NCBI GenBank assembly: GCA_037903475.1
Contig: JBAJFG010000344.1
Location: forward strand, 62,001 to 126,000
Origin: Ancylostoma caninum
Lineage: Eukaryota > Nematoda > Chromadorea > Rhabditida > Ancylostomatidae
Reading direction: 5' to 3'
DNA length: 64,000 bases
Numbering within the stretch: the first letter of the stretch is position 1; the number at the start of each line of letters is the position of its first letter. The position numbers and the translations under genes are program-made. Below are positions 23,360 through 35,700 of the stretch, piece by piece. The notes beneath the pieces were generated by a model. The model searched no databases, was not told the origin of the DNA, and was given only the letters and a program-made list of their open reading frames with translations.

Positions 23360-24870
23360 GCAGCACCCACGGAAATTTCCGTCCCAAATATTTCGACGTA
23401 TTCCGGTGGTATTGGGGCTGCTTAACACCAATATAAAGCTGAGTCGTTCCCATAGCACCGAAGCGCTTCTTCTAAAAGCTCTTGCTTCCGTGATGTGCTA
23501 CCGGTGTGGCCGAGTTGCGCCGGCTATGGGATAAGTACCGAGATCAAGAGACCGATACAGCCGCCTTTTTACCTACCGTTACTGAATCTTCGCACAATCA
23601 CTTATTTTTTCTTTTGAACTGCAGCTTCTCCGCACTTCATCGAAAGGAATCATCATGGGAAAATGTATACCAGTCAACAACGGCGTTATTTGAGAATCAG
23701 AACATCATGGATTTCTCTAATGGTGGAAGAATGATTTAAAATTGAAATTCCAACAAAAGCTGAATGCAGCAATAGTCAAACGTATAACTTCCATGAAATG
23801 CTACCAGGAAAGGGTCGCGCGTTACAAAAACAACAGAAATTACAGAACAAGGAGCAAACGGACCCACAGTGGAGAGAAGTGCGGCGAATTTTACGATGTT
23901 TGCAGAAAAACAGCTGGTTGTTCTGCGCTTTGCGCAACAGAATAGGGCACGACATGCGCGGCAACTTGTCCGAAGTTATCGCCATCACCAAAGACTACTT
24001 GTTGAAGAGTTGAACGCGGAGCGTTTCCGTTGCTGTTCTAGTACGAAAACCATCCGGATCGTGCTAAGTTTCCTCGTAAAGTGAAAATCTAATAGACGAA
24101 AGTTTCCCATGGGTGTTGAATTTAACGGCTATTTACGACGACTCAAATGCAGTGCCTCAGCTCATTGGCCGTATTCGAGATTCTCATCTCAATCGAAGAT
24201 ACGCGAGCCGCTGCGCACACAGATGTACTTTATAAGTTACGGGTTTCTATGAGAATCTCGAAATTCTCGGACAGTGGACGAGAGGGTTCATTCCGCAGAA
24301 AGGACTTGCTGAGGGTGTGGCATGGTTTTTCAATACGGAAATGTTTGTTTGTTTATTTGATAATTACTGCTGCTGAGAAGTTCTTTCTAATGTGCAATTT
24401 CAGCTTCTTAGTTCCGCTTTTGCTAGCTTCCTAGCAAGGGAACTCGTCTGCTCCTGTATCTAATTTTGCCTCAAAGTAGGGGTTTTTGAGAGTCTTTTTA
24501 GACATCAAGCACATCATAGGAATTTTTTAGACATCAAGCACATCATAGGAATCAGCGCCTCAAGCTGCACCTGAATCTATAGATATCTCGATACCTAAAA
24601 ACTGAAAAAAAACCAAAAACACTAGCTCTACTGTCAGGGCAGGAGCTGCAAACATCAAAATAAGCAGGAGAATCCCCACCAGATGTTCCCGTGCTTCGTT
24701 CAAACGAGCTGTTAGGTCCAAGATATGTGTAGCATAGATCAGTATGATTACTATACATTTTCTTAGTAATGGTAACTGCTCAACCAGAAATCGTATTTTA
24801 TCTGTATTTGTTATTTATTTGTATTCGTAGCGTTGTAAATAAGACGGAATAAATAAAAAAATAAATGCCC
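23360..24870 (+). mobile_element. 1.5-kb insertion in the left palindrome arm
   Basis: Present in both palindrome arms (partner 30612-32050) but absent between 11690 and 11720 of block A, where flanking sequence is continuous. The right end is an A-rich AATAAATAAAAAAATAAAT tail, LINE/SINE-like. Near the other end, at about 23504-23550, a GTGGCCGAGTTG string resembles a tRNA A box and GATCAAGAG loosely resembles a B box. The internal ORFs, including 23742-23945 and 23869-24084, have no known domain. Confidence 0.6.
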
Positions 24871-25659
24871 AAAAGGCGTTTTAAGATAACCACGTCAGCT
24901 TTTCGTTCTTGAAATATTCAATTGGTAGTTCCTAATGATCTTCCATAATATCGTCTCATTAGATCTATCCTATGGCGGAGAAAACGATTTTCCTGGGAGC
25001 TAACGCCCAACAGATACTTGCATTCAAGTCAAAGCTCTGACGCCTTTGAAGAAATCTGGAGGAAAAATGATGACGAGGTGTTGATGGCTACGCGCAAAAC
25101 GGTGTTGTCAGGTGTTTCCTCTCCAATATAACCAACAAGATCGGGTCTTCCGGAATCCCATCAGCAATTTATTGCCATCAGTTCATCCAGTCTTTTACAA
25201 TTCCTCGTTATGGAGTCTTTGCAGTGCTTTCAAATTGGCGGAAGGTTTTCTGTACGGCGTGGACATTTCTGATTTCGGTCGCAGAGACTATGAAAAGCCT
25301 TAGTCTTTTGTATGGGTTTTTCAAAAATATCCTAATCAAAATAAAGGTTTGGTATGCAAGAGAGCTTCAAATAGCTTACAGTCATGAAATAATATTAGCT
25401 TACATTCCTCAATGATGTTTCCAAAAACCTATCAAACAATTGTTACTGTTTTTTTACCTTCGTTAAAGGGTCGCATTGTGCCTTTGGCACTTTGTAGTGA
25501 AAAGAAGAAATAATAAAAAAAACACACCTGAGAATGTCAAGGCTCACGCTGGGTCCTGAAAAAACCTTACAGCATTTGATGAGGAAAATCGGTTGAACTT
25601 TCAAACAAAATTTTTTGGAGGTTTAGAAATTCCGAATTTGACGAAGAATTTTTGCAGCA

Positions 25660-26275
25660 TTGATGATTTCAAAATTCCGAAGAATTTCGCAGCGTGCTGG
25701 GACGGGTGATGAACTGTGAATCTACATGACCATAACTCTGAATCCCAAGATCAAAGGAAATAATGGGGGCGTGCCGGTTTTCCGAGAACAGTGAGATCGC
25801 TAATGGGATCCAGACAGGGAAAGCTTTGGCCACAATTTCCTGGGATGCGAAAGAATCCTTCCAGTTGAGTACCTCAAGGGCGATTTCACAATCACCTGAC
25901 ACTATTACGCTAACTTGCTCCTCCAACACAAGCAATCAAGGAACAGGGTCGTGGGAAGGTCACTGTTGGACGTGGAATTCTCATGCTCTAGGACAACGCT
26001 CCCGTTCACAGATTAAAAGTTGCTGTGACTGCCACACGAGAATGCAGATCCGAATTATTGGACCATTCACCTCATGCTCCTCACTTGACCCCATTGACCA
26101 TTTTCTATCTGGAAACTTGGAGCAACACCTTACTGGGACGAGATTCATCTTCGTGGAACAGGGACGAAAACGAAATAAAGTCTTTGACTCAGGTGATAGA
26201 AACTCAGGTAAAAGAAATTTTTTGTTTTTTGAATGGCTTAGAAAACTTGGAATCGTGACAAGCGTTTTGATGTAG
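25660..26275 (+). pseudogene. Mariner transposase C-terminal remnant (left arm copy)
   Basis: Two overlapping frames together give the mariner carboxy-terminal pattern: SELLDHSPH..LTPL (a PPYSPDLAP-like block) in one, LDPIDHFLSGNLEQHL (equivalent to SDYHLFxNLKKHL) in the other, then QVIETQVKEIFCFLNGLENLES, equivalent to the final helices. Frameshifted and non-functional. Partner at 29449-29865. Confidence 0.75.
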
Positions 26276-27773
26276 GAGGGTCCTGTATTTACCCAAAATG
26301 AAATTTCGCTGCTGTGGGTCCTTTGGAAGCAGTATAGATCGGAGTCTTTCGATACAGATGTATTGCGACGACGTACGCAGAACTAGCCAAAATTTGTTGT
26401 TTGGACCTAGGTATTTACTAACACCCTTCTTCTCCCATATTTTTTTGTGAGGGTGGATTTGAGTATGCACACTGGATACACCTGCGCCAGAATAGTTGCG
26501 TTCTTGAATCGTGATTATCTGAACATATAATTTACACATCACGCATTTTATCACCGCCAAATCTTGGAAATTTGCGCAATCAATCAACTGTCGATGGCTG
26601 GAAGCGCTTCTAAACATGTCTCGCCTTCTAAACATGTCTCGCCTAACCTACAATAATGAGACGTAACTTACCTCATTCTGCAACGGCAAGATTCGTGGAA
26701 CGGATGTAGTTCGCATGATAAATTTCAAAGCGAATGGAAGGAAGGAATCTCAGCGTCACGATAAGCTCGTAGTTCAACTTCAAACAGAGAGTTCACCTGC
26801 AACTATCCAACCACCATGAACCACCACTAGATATGCGATATTTGGCTTTACGTCCACCGTCAACTCGCAGCGTCAAAAGGATAACAATAATCATTGATCT
26901 TACCCCACATTCTTTCCTTAATTATTCAAATAATGCAAACACTGTCAATTATTCACAAAATAAAAGAAAAACTAGGCTCCTTTCTCTATGTATTCGTCTA
27001 ACCGACTTAGACGAGGTAACTGCTTGTCGCCGTCATCCGCATGCAAAAGCTCTTGCTATTGGCAGCGTATGCACTCTTGCTATCATTCGTTGGTTTCGTG
27101 CACTATCAGGCAGAGCCAATATGAACAGGCAGCATAAAGCATATCTGACTGTATCTTCAGTACATGTTACGGTCAGGCTAGCAGACGTCTGGTGATCTTT
27201 ATTACCGAGCAGTGAAAGTGTCTTTCTGGTAGCTCTAAAAAAGTGCATATTTTTAGTGTGGCGAAAAGGTTTGTGGTAAACATTTATTCAGAAATTTCCC
27301 AGACATAGCTGAGTGACGTTTCACGTATACTGTTGGCTGTTTGAGTAGACCTACCGTTCTGATAGTTTCCATGTCCTTCGGGAATAATATGGCAATGTTT
27401 GTACGCTTCTAGCTACAGCACCTCTGCAGCGATGTTATTTTCATGTACAACAGCGGATGTTAAGGAATTTGTCCCCTGCCAGACGGTTTCACGGTTTCCC
27501 AGAGCGTGACGAGCCCATATGATTGTTTTGATAACCTTTGGCTCCAAATTTTTCCGACTTAAGGAAGAACTTGCAGGAAGTTCTGCCACCTATTGCTACT
27601 TTCGTCCTAACCTAAAAATTAACTCTTAATCCGGCAGCATTACAGGCTCATACAACGCCATCAGTTTGACCTTTTTGTACAACGACGCGCCAGATTAGCG
27701 TCTAAAAAACTTCATATTTCTCTTGGAAAATCTTGCGATGTGCTAGATTCAGTGCTGTCGCGTGGCGATGAAC

Positions 27774-28165
27774 TAGAGACACAGCTGCACGAATGGCAAT
27801 GATGTCGATTTGTTCTTTCCTTCAAATGAATAGCCAGCTAGGCGACGAGCAAATTGCACATCATGAATTCCTATATAAGTCAAATTAGCGCAAAAGTGAG
27901 CATCGTAATATGCATAAAATTGCATCACGGTTTCAATTTGTGGTCACTTTCACTGACTATCTTTCACGGGAGAATTCTTGCTAAATATAACTGGTAGAAT
28001 TTCCATGTGCTTTCTTCACTCTATGACATTATGTTATAATGATAACTTCAATTCCTCTTCCAACCAGGTTGTTAGGTGGTAGACTTTGATGCTCCTAGGG
28101 ATAATGTTGAGGAATTGGGAGGATGAATGGAGACGTTTGACGGCATCAATCACGGATAAATTCTG
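27774..28165. other. Loop of the palindrome
   Basis: About 390 bp of unpaired AT-rich sequence between the arms, without coding signal. The arms meet at GCGTGGCGATGA on the left and TCATCGCCACGC on the right. Confidence 0.8.
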
Positions 28166-29448
28166 GGTCATCGCCACGCGATAGCACTGAATCTAGCATA
28201 TAGCAAGATTTTCCAAGAGAATGTGTTTTTTGAAGTTTTCAGACGCTAATCTGGCGCGTTGTTGTACAAAAACTTCAAACTGATGATGTTGTATGAGCCT
28301 GCAATGCTGTCAGATTAAGAGTTAATTTTCAGGTTAGGACGAAAGTAGCAATAGGTGGCAGAACTTTCATCAAGCTTTAAGTCGGGAAAGTTTGGAGCCA
28401 AAGGTTATCAAAACAATCATATGGGCTCGTCACGCTCTGGGGAACCGTCTGGCAGAGGGCAAATTTCTTAGTATGGATCCGCTTTTGTACATGAAAATAA
28501 CATCGCTGTAGAGGTACCGTAGTTAAAGACGTACAAACGTTGCCATGTCATTCCCGTAAGACACGGAAACTAATAGAACGATAGGTCTACTCAAACAGAC
28601 AACAGTGTACGTGCAACATCACTCAGGTATGTCTGGGGAATTTCTGAATTAATGTTTATCACAAGCTATATCGCCACACTAAAAATATGCACTTTTTTAG
28701 ACCTACCAGAAAGACACTTTCACTGCTCGGTAATAAAGATCACCAGACGTCTGCTAGCCTGACCGTAACATGTACTGAAGATACAGTCAGATATGCTTTG
28801 TGCTGCCTGTTCATATTGGCTCTGCCTAATAGTGCACGAAACCAACGAATGATAGCAAGAGTGCATACGCTGCCAAAATCAAGAGCTTTTGCATGCCGAT
28901 GACGGCGACAAGCACTTACCTCGTCTAAGTCGGTTAGACGCATACATAGAGAAAGGAGCCTAGTTTTTCTTTTACTTTGTGAATAATTGACAGTGTTTGC
29001 ATTATTTGAATAATTAAGGAAAGAATGTGGGGTAAGATCAGTGATTGTTGTTATCCTTTTGACGCTGCGAGTTGACGGTGGACGTAAAGCCAAATATATG
29101 CATATCTAGGGGTGGTTCATGGAGTTTAGAAGGCGAGACATGTTTAGAAGCGCTTCCAGCCATCGACAGTTGATTGATTGCGCAAATTTCCAAGATTTGG
29201 CGGCGATAAAATGCGTGCTGTGTATACATGTATGTTGAGATAATCACGATTCAAGAACGCAACTATTCTGGCGCAGATTTATCCAGTGTGCGCATTCAAA
29301 TCCAAAAGCAATTACCACTCTCACAAGAAAGATGGGAGGAAAAGGTTGTTAATAAAGACCTAGGTCCAAACAACAAATTTTGGCTAGTTCTGCGTACGTC
29401 GTCGCAATACATCTGTATCGAAAGACTCCGACCTGGACTGCTTCCACT

Positions 29449-29865
29449 CTAAAGAACCCACAGCAGCGAAATTTCATTATGAGCAATTATAGGACCCTCC
29501 AACATCAAAATGCTTGTCACGATTCCAAGTTTTCTAAGCCATTCAAAAAACAAAAAATTTCTTTTACCTGAGTTTCTATCACCTGAGTCAAAGACTTTAT
29601 TTCGTTTTTGTCCCTGTTCCACGAAGATGAATCTGGTCCCACTATAGTGTTGCTCCAGGTTTCCATATAGAAAATAGTCAATGGGGTCAAGTGAGGAGGA
29701 TGATTCAATAATTCGGATCTGCACTCTCGTGTGGCAGTCACTGCAACTTTTGATCTGCGAACGGGAGCGTTGTACTAGAGCAAGAGAATTCCACGTCCAA
29801 GAGTCCAAGGTCTTCGTCAAATTCGGAGTTTTTAAACCTCCACAAAATTTTGTTTGAAAGTTCAA
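29449..29865 (-). pseudogene. Mariner transposase C-terminal remnant (right arm copy)
   Basis: Inverted partner of 25660-26275 with the same frameshifted blocks (SSLDPIDYFLYGNLEQH and VKEIFCFLNGLENLES). The PLE in block A interrupts the equivalent sequence. Confidence 0.75.
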
Positions 29866-30611
29866 CCGACTTTCCTCATCAAATGGTGAGAGGTTTTTCA
29901 GGACCCAGCGTGAGATTTGACATTCTCAGGTGTGTGTTTTCTTTATTATTTTTTCTTTTCACTACAAAGGGCCAAAGGCACAATCCGACCCTTTAACGGA
30001 GGCAAAAAACAGAACAGTGACAATTATTTGATAGGTTTTTGGGAACATCATTGAGGAGCGTAAGCTAATATTATTTCATGAATATAGCGCAAGCTATTTG
30101 AGGCTCTCTTACGTACCAAACCTTTATCTTGATTAGGATATTTTTGAAAATTCCATACAAAAGACTAAGGCTTTTCATGGTCTCTGCGACCGAAATCAGA
30201 AATGTCCACGCCGTACAGGATAGCGTGAAAACCTTCCGCCAATTTGAAAGCACTGCAAAGACTCCATAACGAGGAATTGTAAAAGACTGGATGAACTGAT
30301 GGCAATAAATTGCTGATGATGTTCCGGAGGACCCGATCTTGTTGGTTATATTGGAGAGGAGACACCTGACAACACCGTTTTGCGCGTAGCCATCAACACC
30401 TCGTCATCATTTTTCCTCCAGATTTCTTCAAACGCGTCAGAGCTTCGACTTGAATGTAAGTATCAGTTGGGCCTTAGCTCTCAGGAATATCGTTTTCGCT
30501 CCGCCATAGGATAGATCTAATGAGACGATATTATGGAAGATCATTAGGAACTACCAATTGAATATTTCAAGAATGAAATACGAAAAGCTGACGTGGTTAT
30601 CTTAAAACGCC

Positions 30612-32050
30612 TTTTGGGCATTTATTTTTTTATTTATTGCGTCTTATTTACAACGCTACGAATACAAATAAATAACAAATACAGATAAAATACGATTTCT
30701 GGTTGAGCAGTTACCATTATTAAGAAAATGTATAGTAATCATATTGATCTATGCTACACATATCTTGGACCTAACAGCTCGTTTGAACGAAGCGCTGGAA
30801 CATCCGGTGGGGATTCTCCTGCTTATTTTGATGTTTGCAGTTCCTGCTCTGACAGTAAAGCCAGTTTTTTTGGTTTTTTTTTTCAGTTTTTAGGTATCCA
30901 GATATCTACAGATTCAGGTGCAGCTTGAGCCGCTGATTCCTATGATGTGCTTGATGTCTGAAAAGACCATCAAGAACCCCTACTTTGAGGCAAAACTAGA
31001 TACAGGAGCAGACGAGTTCCCTTGCTAAAAAGCTAGCAAAAGCGGAACTGAGAAGCTGAGATTGCACATTAAAATGAACTTCTCAGCAGCAGCTATTATC
31101 AAACAAACAAACATTTCCGTATTGAAAAACCATGTAACACCCTCACCAAGTCTTGCTGTGGAATGAACCCGTCCACTGGCCGAGAATTTCGAGATTCTCG
31201 GCCGAAGAAATCCGTAACTAATGGAGTTTTCGACGTTTCCACAAAACTTAAAATACATCTTTGTGATCGGCTCGCTTATGCTCGACTGAGATGGGAATGC
31301 CGCCCATGAGCTGAGACACTGCGTTTAAGTCCTCATAAATAGCCGGTAAAGGCAACATCCACGGAAACTTTCGTTGCTCAGATTTTCACTTTAAAGGAAC
31401 CCTAGCACGATCCGGATAGTTTTCGTACTAGAACGGAAACGTTCTGCGTTCAACTCTTTACCAGGTATTCTTTGGTGGTTTCGATAACTTCGGACTAGTG
31501 GCCAAGCTGTTTTTCTGCAAACTTCGTGAAATTCGCCGCATTTTTTTCCATTGTGGGTCTGCTTGCTGCTTTTTCTGTAATTTTTGTTGTTTGTGTAAAG
31601 CACGACTATTCCCTGGTAGCATCTCATAGGATTTGTACGTTTGACTATTGCTCCATTTAGCTTTTGTTGGAATTTCAATTTTAAATCGTTCTACCCCCAT
31701 CAGAGAAATCCATGACGTTTTGATATAACGCCTTTGTTGATTGATATACATTTTCCTACGATGATTTCTTTCGATGAAGTGAGGAGAGGCTGAAGTTCGG
31801 AATAAAAAATAAGTGATTGTACGAAGATTCAGTTGATAAAAGGGCGGCTATGTCGATCTATTGATCTCGGTACTTATCCCATAGCCCGCGCAACTCGGCC
31901 ACACCCGTAGCACATCACGGAAGCAAGACCTTTTAAAAGGAACGATTCGGTGCTATGGGAACGTCTCAGCTTTATATTGGTGTTGAGCAGCCTCGATGCC
32001 ACCGGAACACGTCGGAATATTTGGGACGGAGAATTCCGTAGGTGCTGCTT
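30612..32050 (-). mobile_element. 1.45-kb insertion in the right palindrome arm
   Basis: Inverted partner of 23360-24870, with the AT-rich TTTATTTTTTTATTTATT tail at its left end (about 30620). Absent from block A. Being in both arms at the same place, it was there before the palindrome formed. Confidence 0.6.
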
Positions 32051-32362
32051 TTAAAGACCTCTAGGTCACCCTGCGAGAAGCGAGAGAAAACCTATAGCCG
32101 TTCTTCAGTTACTGGTAGTACGTAATAGTTCGAAGCCGCTCCCATAGCAACATATTACCGTAGACATGTTAAACAGTCGTTTAATTAGCACTGCTGTATT
32201 TGAAAGAAACGAGTAGACTACAGCGTACACAGGGGAGGGTGGGTGGGCCTTCAAAGTGTACACACTATGGCAAAACATAATCAAAGTACAACAGATCTCT
32301 GAAATGCACCCGAAATAGTGAAATGTTATTCTACCTGAAGCGTTTTTCAATGGATTCTCTGC

Positions 32363-32370
32363 CTATAAAA
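32363..32370 (+). promoter_or_regulatory. TATA box of gene C
   Basis: CTATAAAA, 37 nt from its first base to the gene C start codon. Confidence 0.65.
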
Positions 32371-32399
32371 TCCTCCTGTAATCAAGAGAAAACATGACA

Positions 32400-34872
32400 A
32401 TGTTCACGCTTCATCTGATTTCGGTGCGTTTAACCTGATTTCCTTTAACTGATGAAAGACATCTTAGAATTTGATCTTAACCATGGATTTCATATTAATT
32501 CTTAGGTTCTCTACCTTGCTTCACCCATCACTTCCTTGGAAATCGTCGTAGGTAAGCGACAGCTAAATCATAATGATCGATTTTAGCAATAACATATTCT
32601 TCAGACAACCAAGGGAGCGGTTGTTCGGTGGATCGACAGTACAGAGAAGCCATCGACAAGTTCCATAATGAGCTGCGTCAACGCATCGCAAGAGGAGATG
32701 CAGAGAAGCCTGGACAACAGATGTACGGACTGGTGCGTTAACTGCATAAGCGATAACGCAAATTAGCACTAAGGGAAGTTCTCTAGATGCCCAGGCCTTT
32801 GATGTACTGTGATGTATTCCTGTGAAGTCATCGAAGAGAAAAGTTGTTATGCGCCATGGAAGCAAACAATACCTTTCCTTTCATTGGGGAGTGGGGGGGG
32901 GGGAAAGTGCGGCGGGAAATCCTAAGCCACTAGGATGGAATGATTACAGCAGATTTCGCTTATTTCCTAGACATTTACGTGTATTTTACGGGTGAAATCG
33001 GGAAATATTCCGAAGAAAAATAAGCGGAAGCTGCTTATAAGCAGACGGATTCTGCTCGAATTTTTTTCCGTTTGAGCATCTCCTCGCTTTATGAAAGCTG
33101 AGGTCTTCAAGACCTCAGCTTCCATTAGTTAAGCCAAAGATGCGATAACAAAGGAAAGGAACACAGAAAAAGAGTGTCCTGTACTCTGGGTCATAGTCGG
33201 ATTTATGTCTAGTGCCTCACATTGAACAGAAAGTAATCCGTCGCTTTGGGATATCCTAAGTCAACTTTGAGGCAGACCCTTAAGAGCTAGTGAGGTCGTA
33301 AAGTGTCGCGCGCTAGTTGTTGGGAGTCAATTGACCCTCTACTTTTCGAATCGCTATACTAACGAAACCGAATCCGGATGAGCTTTAGAGCTAGCCTCTT
33401 TCTATGATATCACTAAAATACACTACCCTTCTGAGTGAGATCTGGGCAATTGGACGACAACTCACTGAAAGGCCTTAAAGGTAGTGTGTCACCTCGTGAT
33501 CGTGTTTGAGGTTCTGGCGTGTCCTGAATTTCTTCATGTTCTGAATCCAGCGGTACACATAAAATGTTACAAAATGGCCTCTGAATTTTCTATTTTTAAA
33601 CCTTTTTCGGGACGGGTTTTAGAACAGTTTGTCGAGCCGAGTGAACGTGTGAAGCCGTTGATTTTATCGATCAGACAATCAAGACTCAGTGGCCCACGCT
33701 GCGGGCAGCCAGCGTGGTCAAGGACCTCTCCGCCCAAGTGGTCCGTGAGCTGCACAATCGGACCTTCCAAAAACGGGGTTTCCGTCATGTTTATGCTTTA
33801 TCACGTATATCATTGAAATCAGCGTGACAAGAAGGTCTATTGTGCTGGTACCGTACCCACAGCCCATGAAATGTGGTAACACACCGCCTTTAAGAAGCAT
33901 TTTTGAGCAAACCCTGGAACAAACGTGGCTTGTCTGCCAGAGCACTGTCCTGATATAGTCCGTCTCAAAAACGACGATAGTCAAGCAGTTATGCGTATGA
34001 TCTGCATTTCCCGTCTGCCTCTCCCGATTCGGCACCATTTCTCTTGTTATCTAATTCTCTAATACCTTCGCAGCTATGTTCCCAGGCGAAACATACTATG
34101 GGAGATGTATGGAATGGTGGCTAAACTACGTGATACAGTGTTTTGCAAATGAATTAAAATTTCTTCGCTCATGGAATTCACATCTAGCTCCACCAGCAGT
34201 TACTCAGCCGCTTTCAGGTTTATGATTGTGGGCTAGAAAAGGAAGCTGACTATGAGACAAGGCTGCCTGGCTACGCTGATCTACATCACCATGGAGTTAC
34301 CCGCTTTTCTGGGTTAACACTCTCATAGATTATACAGTACTAGCACTCTAGCACCAAAAATCGAGGTATTACCCTGATTCAGTGACTACGAGAGGAGTGC
34401 TCTAAGTGCGTTGAGAGAGATGCTGAAGACGTTTTCCACTGACAAGAATGCTATGAGACAGGTATCAAACACAATGAGGATCTTCGCTGTTGTTGCACAT
34501 ATGAATGAAACTTTAGGTGACATACCCAAAAGCAACTCGTTTCGGATGTACCGCAAGGCTTAGACGCAATAAGAAGACCGGCATGCGCAGAATGGACTGG
34601 GTGTGTGTCTACGACAAAAAGTGGGTCCTCACTACCTAGCTGCACTTGCTATTTTCCCATTCTTTTCCCCAGATTAACGTAGTCGTTCTTGTTCAGGACT
34701 CATAAGTAATAAGACAGAGCTTTTTCAGTCATTCAAATCTGACAACAATCCTTTCTTTAGACCTAAGGATGGAGAAAGTTTCGAAGGAGGAAAACCCTGC
34801 AACGAAAACAAAGATTGCACCTACTACAAAGGCTCGACATGCGAGTGGAACCTGTGTTATACTTTCTTCTGA
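32400..34872 (+). CDS. CAP/ASP-like secreted protein, gene C (195 aa, seven exons)
   Basis: Exons: 32400-32423, 32506-32551, 32605-32732, 34218-34312, 34383-34461, 34517-34620, 34761-34872; all GT..AG, one open frame to TGA. Signal peptide from MFTLHLIS through ..ITSLE. Mature part: GSGCSVDRQYREA, DKFHNELRQRIARGD, QQMYGL|VYDCGLEKEA, a His-rich DLHHHGV, ALREMLKTFS, TYPKATRFGCTARL, DWVCVYD, and the tail DGESFEGGKPC..CYTFF with C-x5-C-x7-C-x4-C. Eight cysteines. The FHNEL, YDC and xxxxFGC blocks place it in the CAP (SCP/TAPS) superfamily, whose hookworm members are secreted and often parasite-stage specific; the function here is not known. Exon 4 uses GTTAAC as donor where B has GTGAAT. AATAAA follows 36 nt after the stop. 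Confidence 0.88.
32935..33095. repeat. Short relative of the 41.9-kb TIR element (right arm)
   Basis: Palindrome partner of 22391-22560, with the TTTCGCTTATTT and AATAAGCGGAAGC strings of the family. Confidence 0.55.
33955..34090 (-). repeat. Dispersed repeat, copy 2 of 3
   Basis: Palindrome partner of 21820-21955. It lies in the long third intron of gene C. Confidence 0.55.
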
Positions 34873-34907
34873 AATCATTCGTGCCTGTCCTCGAAGCTTC
34901 CTTTTGA

Positions 34908-34913
34908 AATAAA
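34908..34913 (+). terminator. Polyadenylation signal of gene C
   Basis: AATAAA 36 nt after the gene C stop codon. Confidence 0.6.
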
Positions 34914-35461
34914 TTCTTAGCACATTTATTCACGTTCACAGCTTTTATTTGAATTTGTATAGGAGGATAACCCCTATAACAAAGCGCCGAAACGTCCGGT
35001 GTGCCTACCACGCAGCACTCCTATTCTTTCATATCTCGGCGACGCTAGACAATGGTGAGCTTGATGCGCGGACTGTTAGGCAGCTGGCCGATTATTGGGG
35101 ACTCGAACATGCGTTCTCCGCGGGACCTATTTACTACACCTTATGACAGTCCTGCCACCTCCTGCATGCACAGGATAAGGTTTATAACGAAATTTCATAA
35201 CCTTCGCTACCGGTCTCGCAGCAGCCAGGTAAGGGAGTATTTACGAACTTTCAGGCAGTACAAAATAATAAAGAGATATCAAGATCTTCTATAATAATAT
35301 AACCAGTGCTCCTCAAAGCACTCTGGCTGTTCCACACTTATCAATATTCCCGTTGTTCGTTTTTCCCCTTTCTGACTACGAAGCGCCCTTACCATAGCTG
35401 CGCAACAGTCAAGTGACGTACATCCACCTTGTATAGTGACCAATGCGTATTCACTATATTG
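34914..35461. other. No gene recognised
   Basis: Short ORFs only. A recognisable first exon for locus D is not found in the expected place (about 35370-35405), where a GACGTACAT string is the only donor-like remnant. Confidence 0.4.
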
Positions 35462-35700
35462 GTAGTGTGCTCGGTATTACTCAACAATACCGTAGAGCTT
35501 GTGTTAGGTAAGCAAAATTCTACACATGACCATAGATCTTTAAAAAAACCAAAGTTTAGACTATGCAGAGATGTGTTCTATGCATCGCCCCTGGAAAACG
35601 ACCCTTAACAACTTTCACAATGAACTTCTCCAAAGCTTTGGCAGAGGAGAAAGAGTTGTGAAGGGAAGGAGCCTTGGACCAGCGCGAGATGTATGGACCA
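35462..35700 (+). pseudogene. CAP/ASP-like gene D, two-exon fragment
   Basis: Exon 2 (35462-35507, CSVLLNNTVELVL) and exon 3 (35560-35700, with DYAEMCSMHRPW and NNFHNELLQSFGRGE) match subfamily 2 genes F and G. The exon 2 acceptor has TG in place of AG, and exon 3 is 2 nt shorter than in F and G near its end, which shifts the frame. No signal-peptide exon or exons 4-7 can be found downstream on this strand. A broken relic of a CAP gene. Confidence 0.75.

Larger units (their letters stand above)
20540..27773 (-). repeat. Left arm of a ~14-kb palindrome
   Basis: Reverse complement of about 28166-34900. Anchors: gene B with gene C exons, 24550-24870 with 30610-30930, 25112-25303 with 30165-30365, 26025-26258 with 29517-29741, 26833-27248 with 28687-29093, and 27645-27773 with 28166-28302. 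Identity is very high near the centre (about 95% by eye) and lower at the outer ends. Confidence 0.9.
28166..34900 (+). repeat. Right arm of the ~14-kb palindrome
   Basis: Partner of 20540-27773 and collinear with block A (6770-13984). Carries gene C. Confidence 0.9.

Noticed and set aside
23504..23550. A tRNA gene
   Set aside because: Only an A-box-like string is present; no acceptor stem, anticodon arm or T arm could be paired around it.
26833..27195. 120-codon ORF with a mirror copy at 28740-29093
   Set aside because: The two are palindrome partners, so conservation reflects recent duplication. There is no known domain, and the equivalent block A sequence does not keep the frame.
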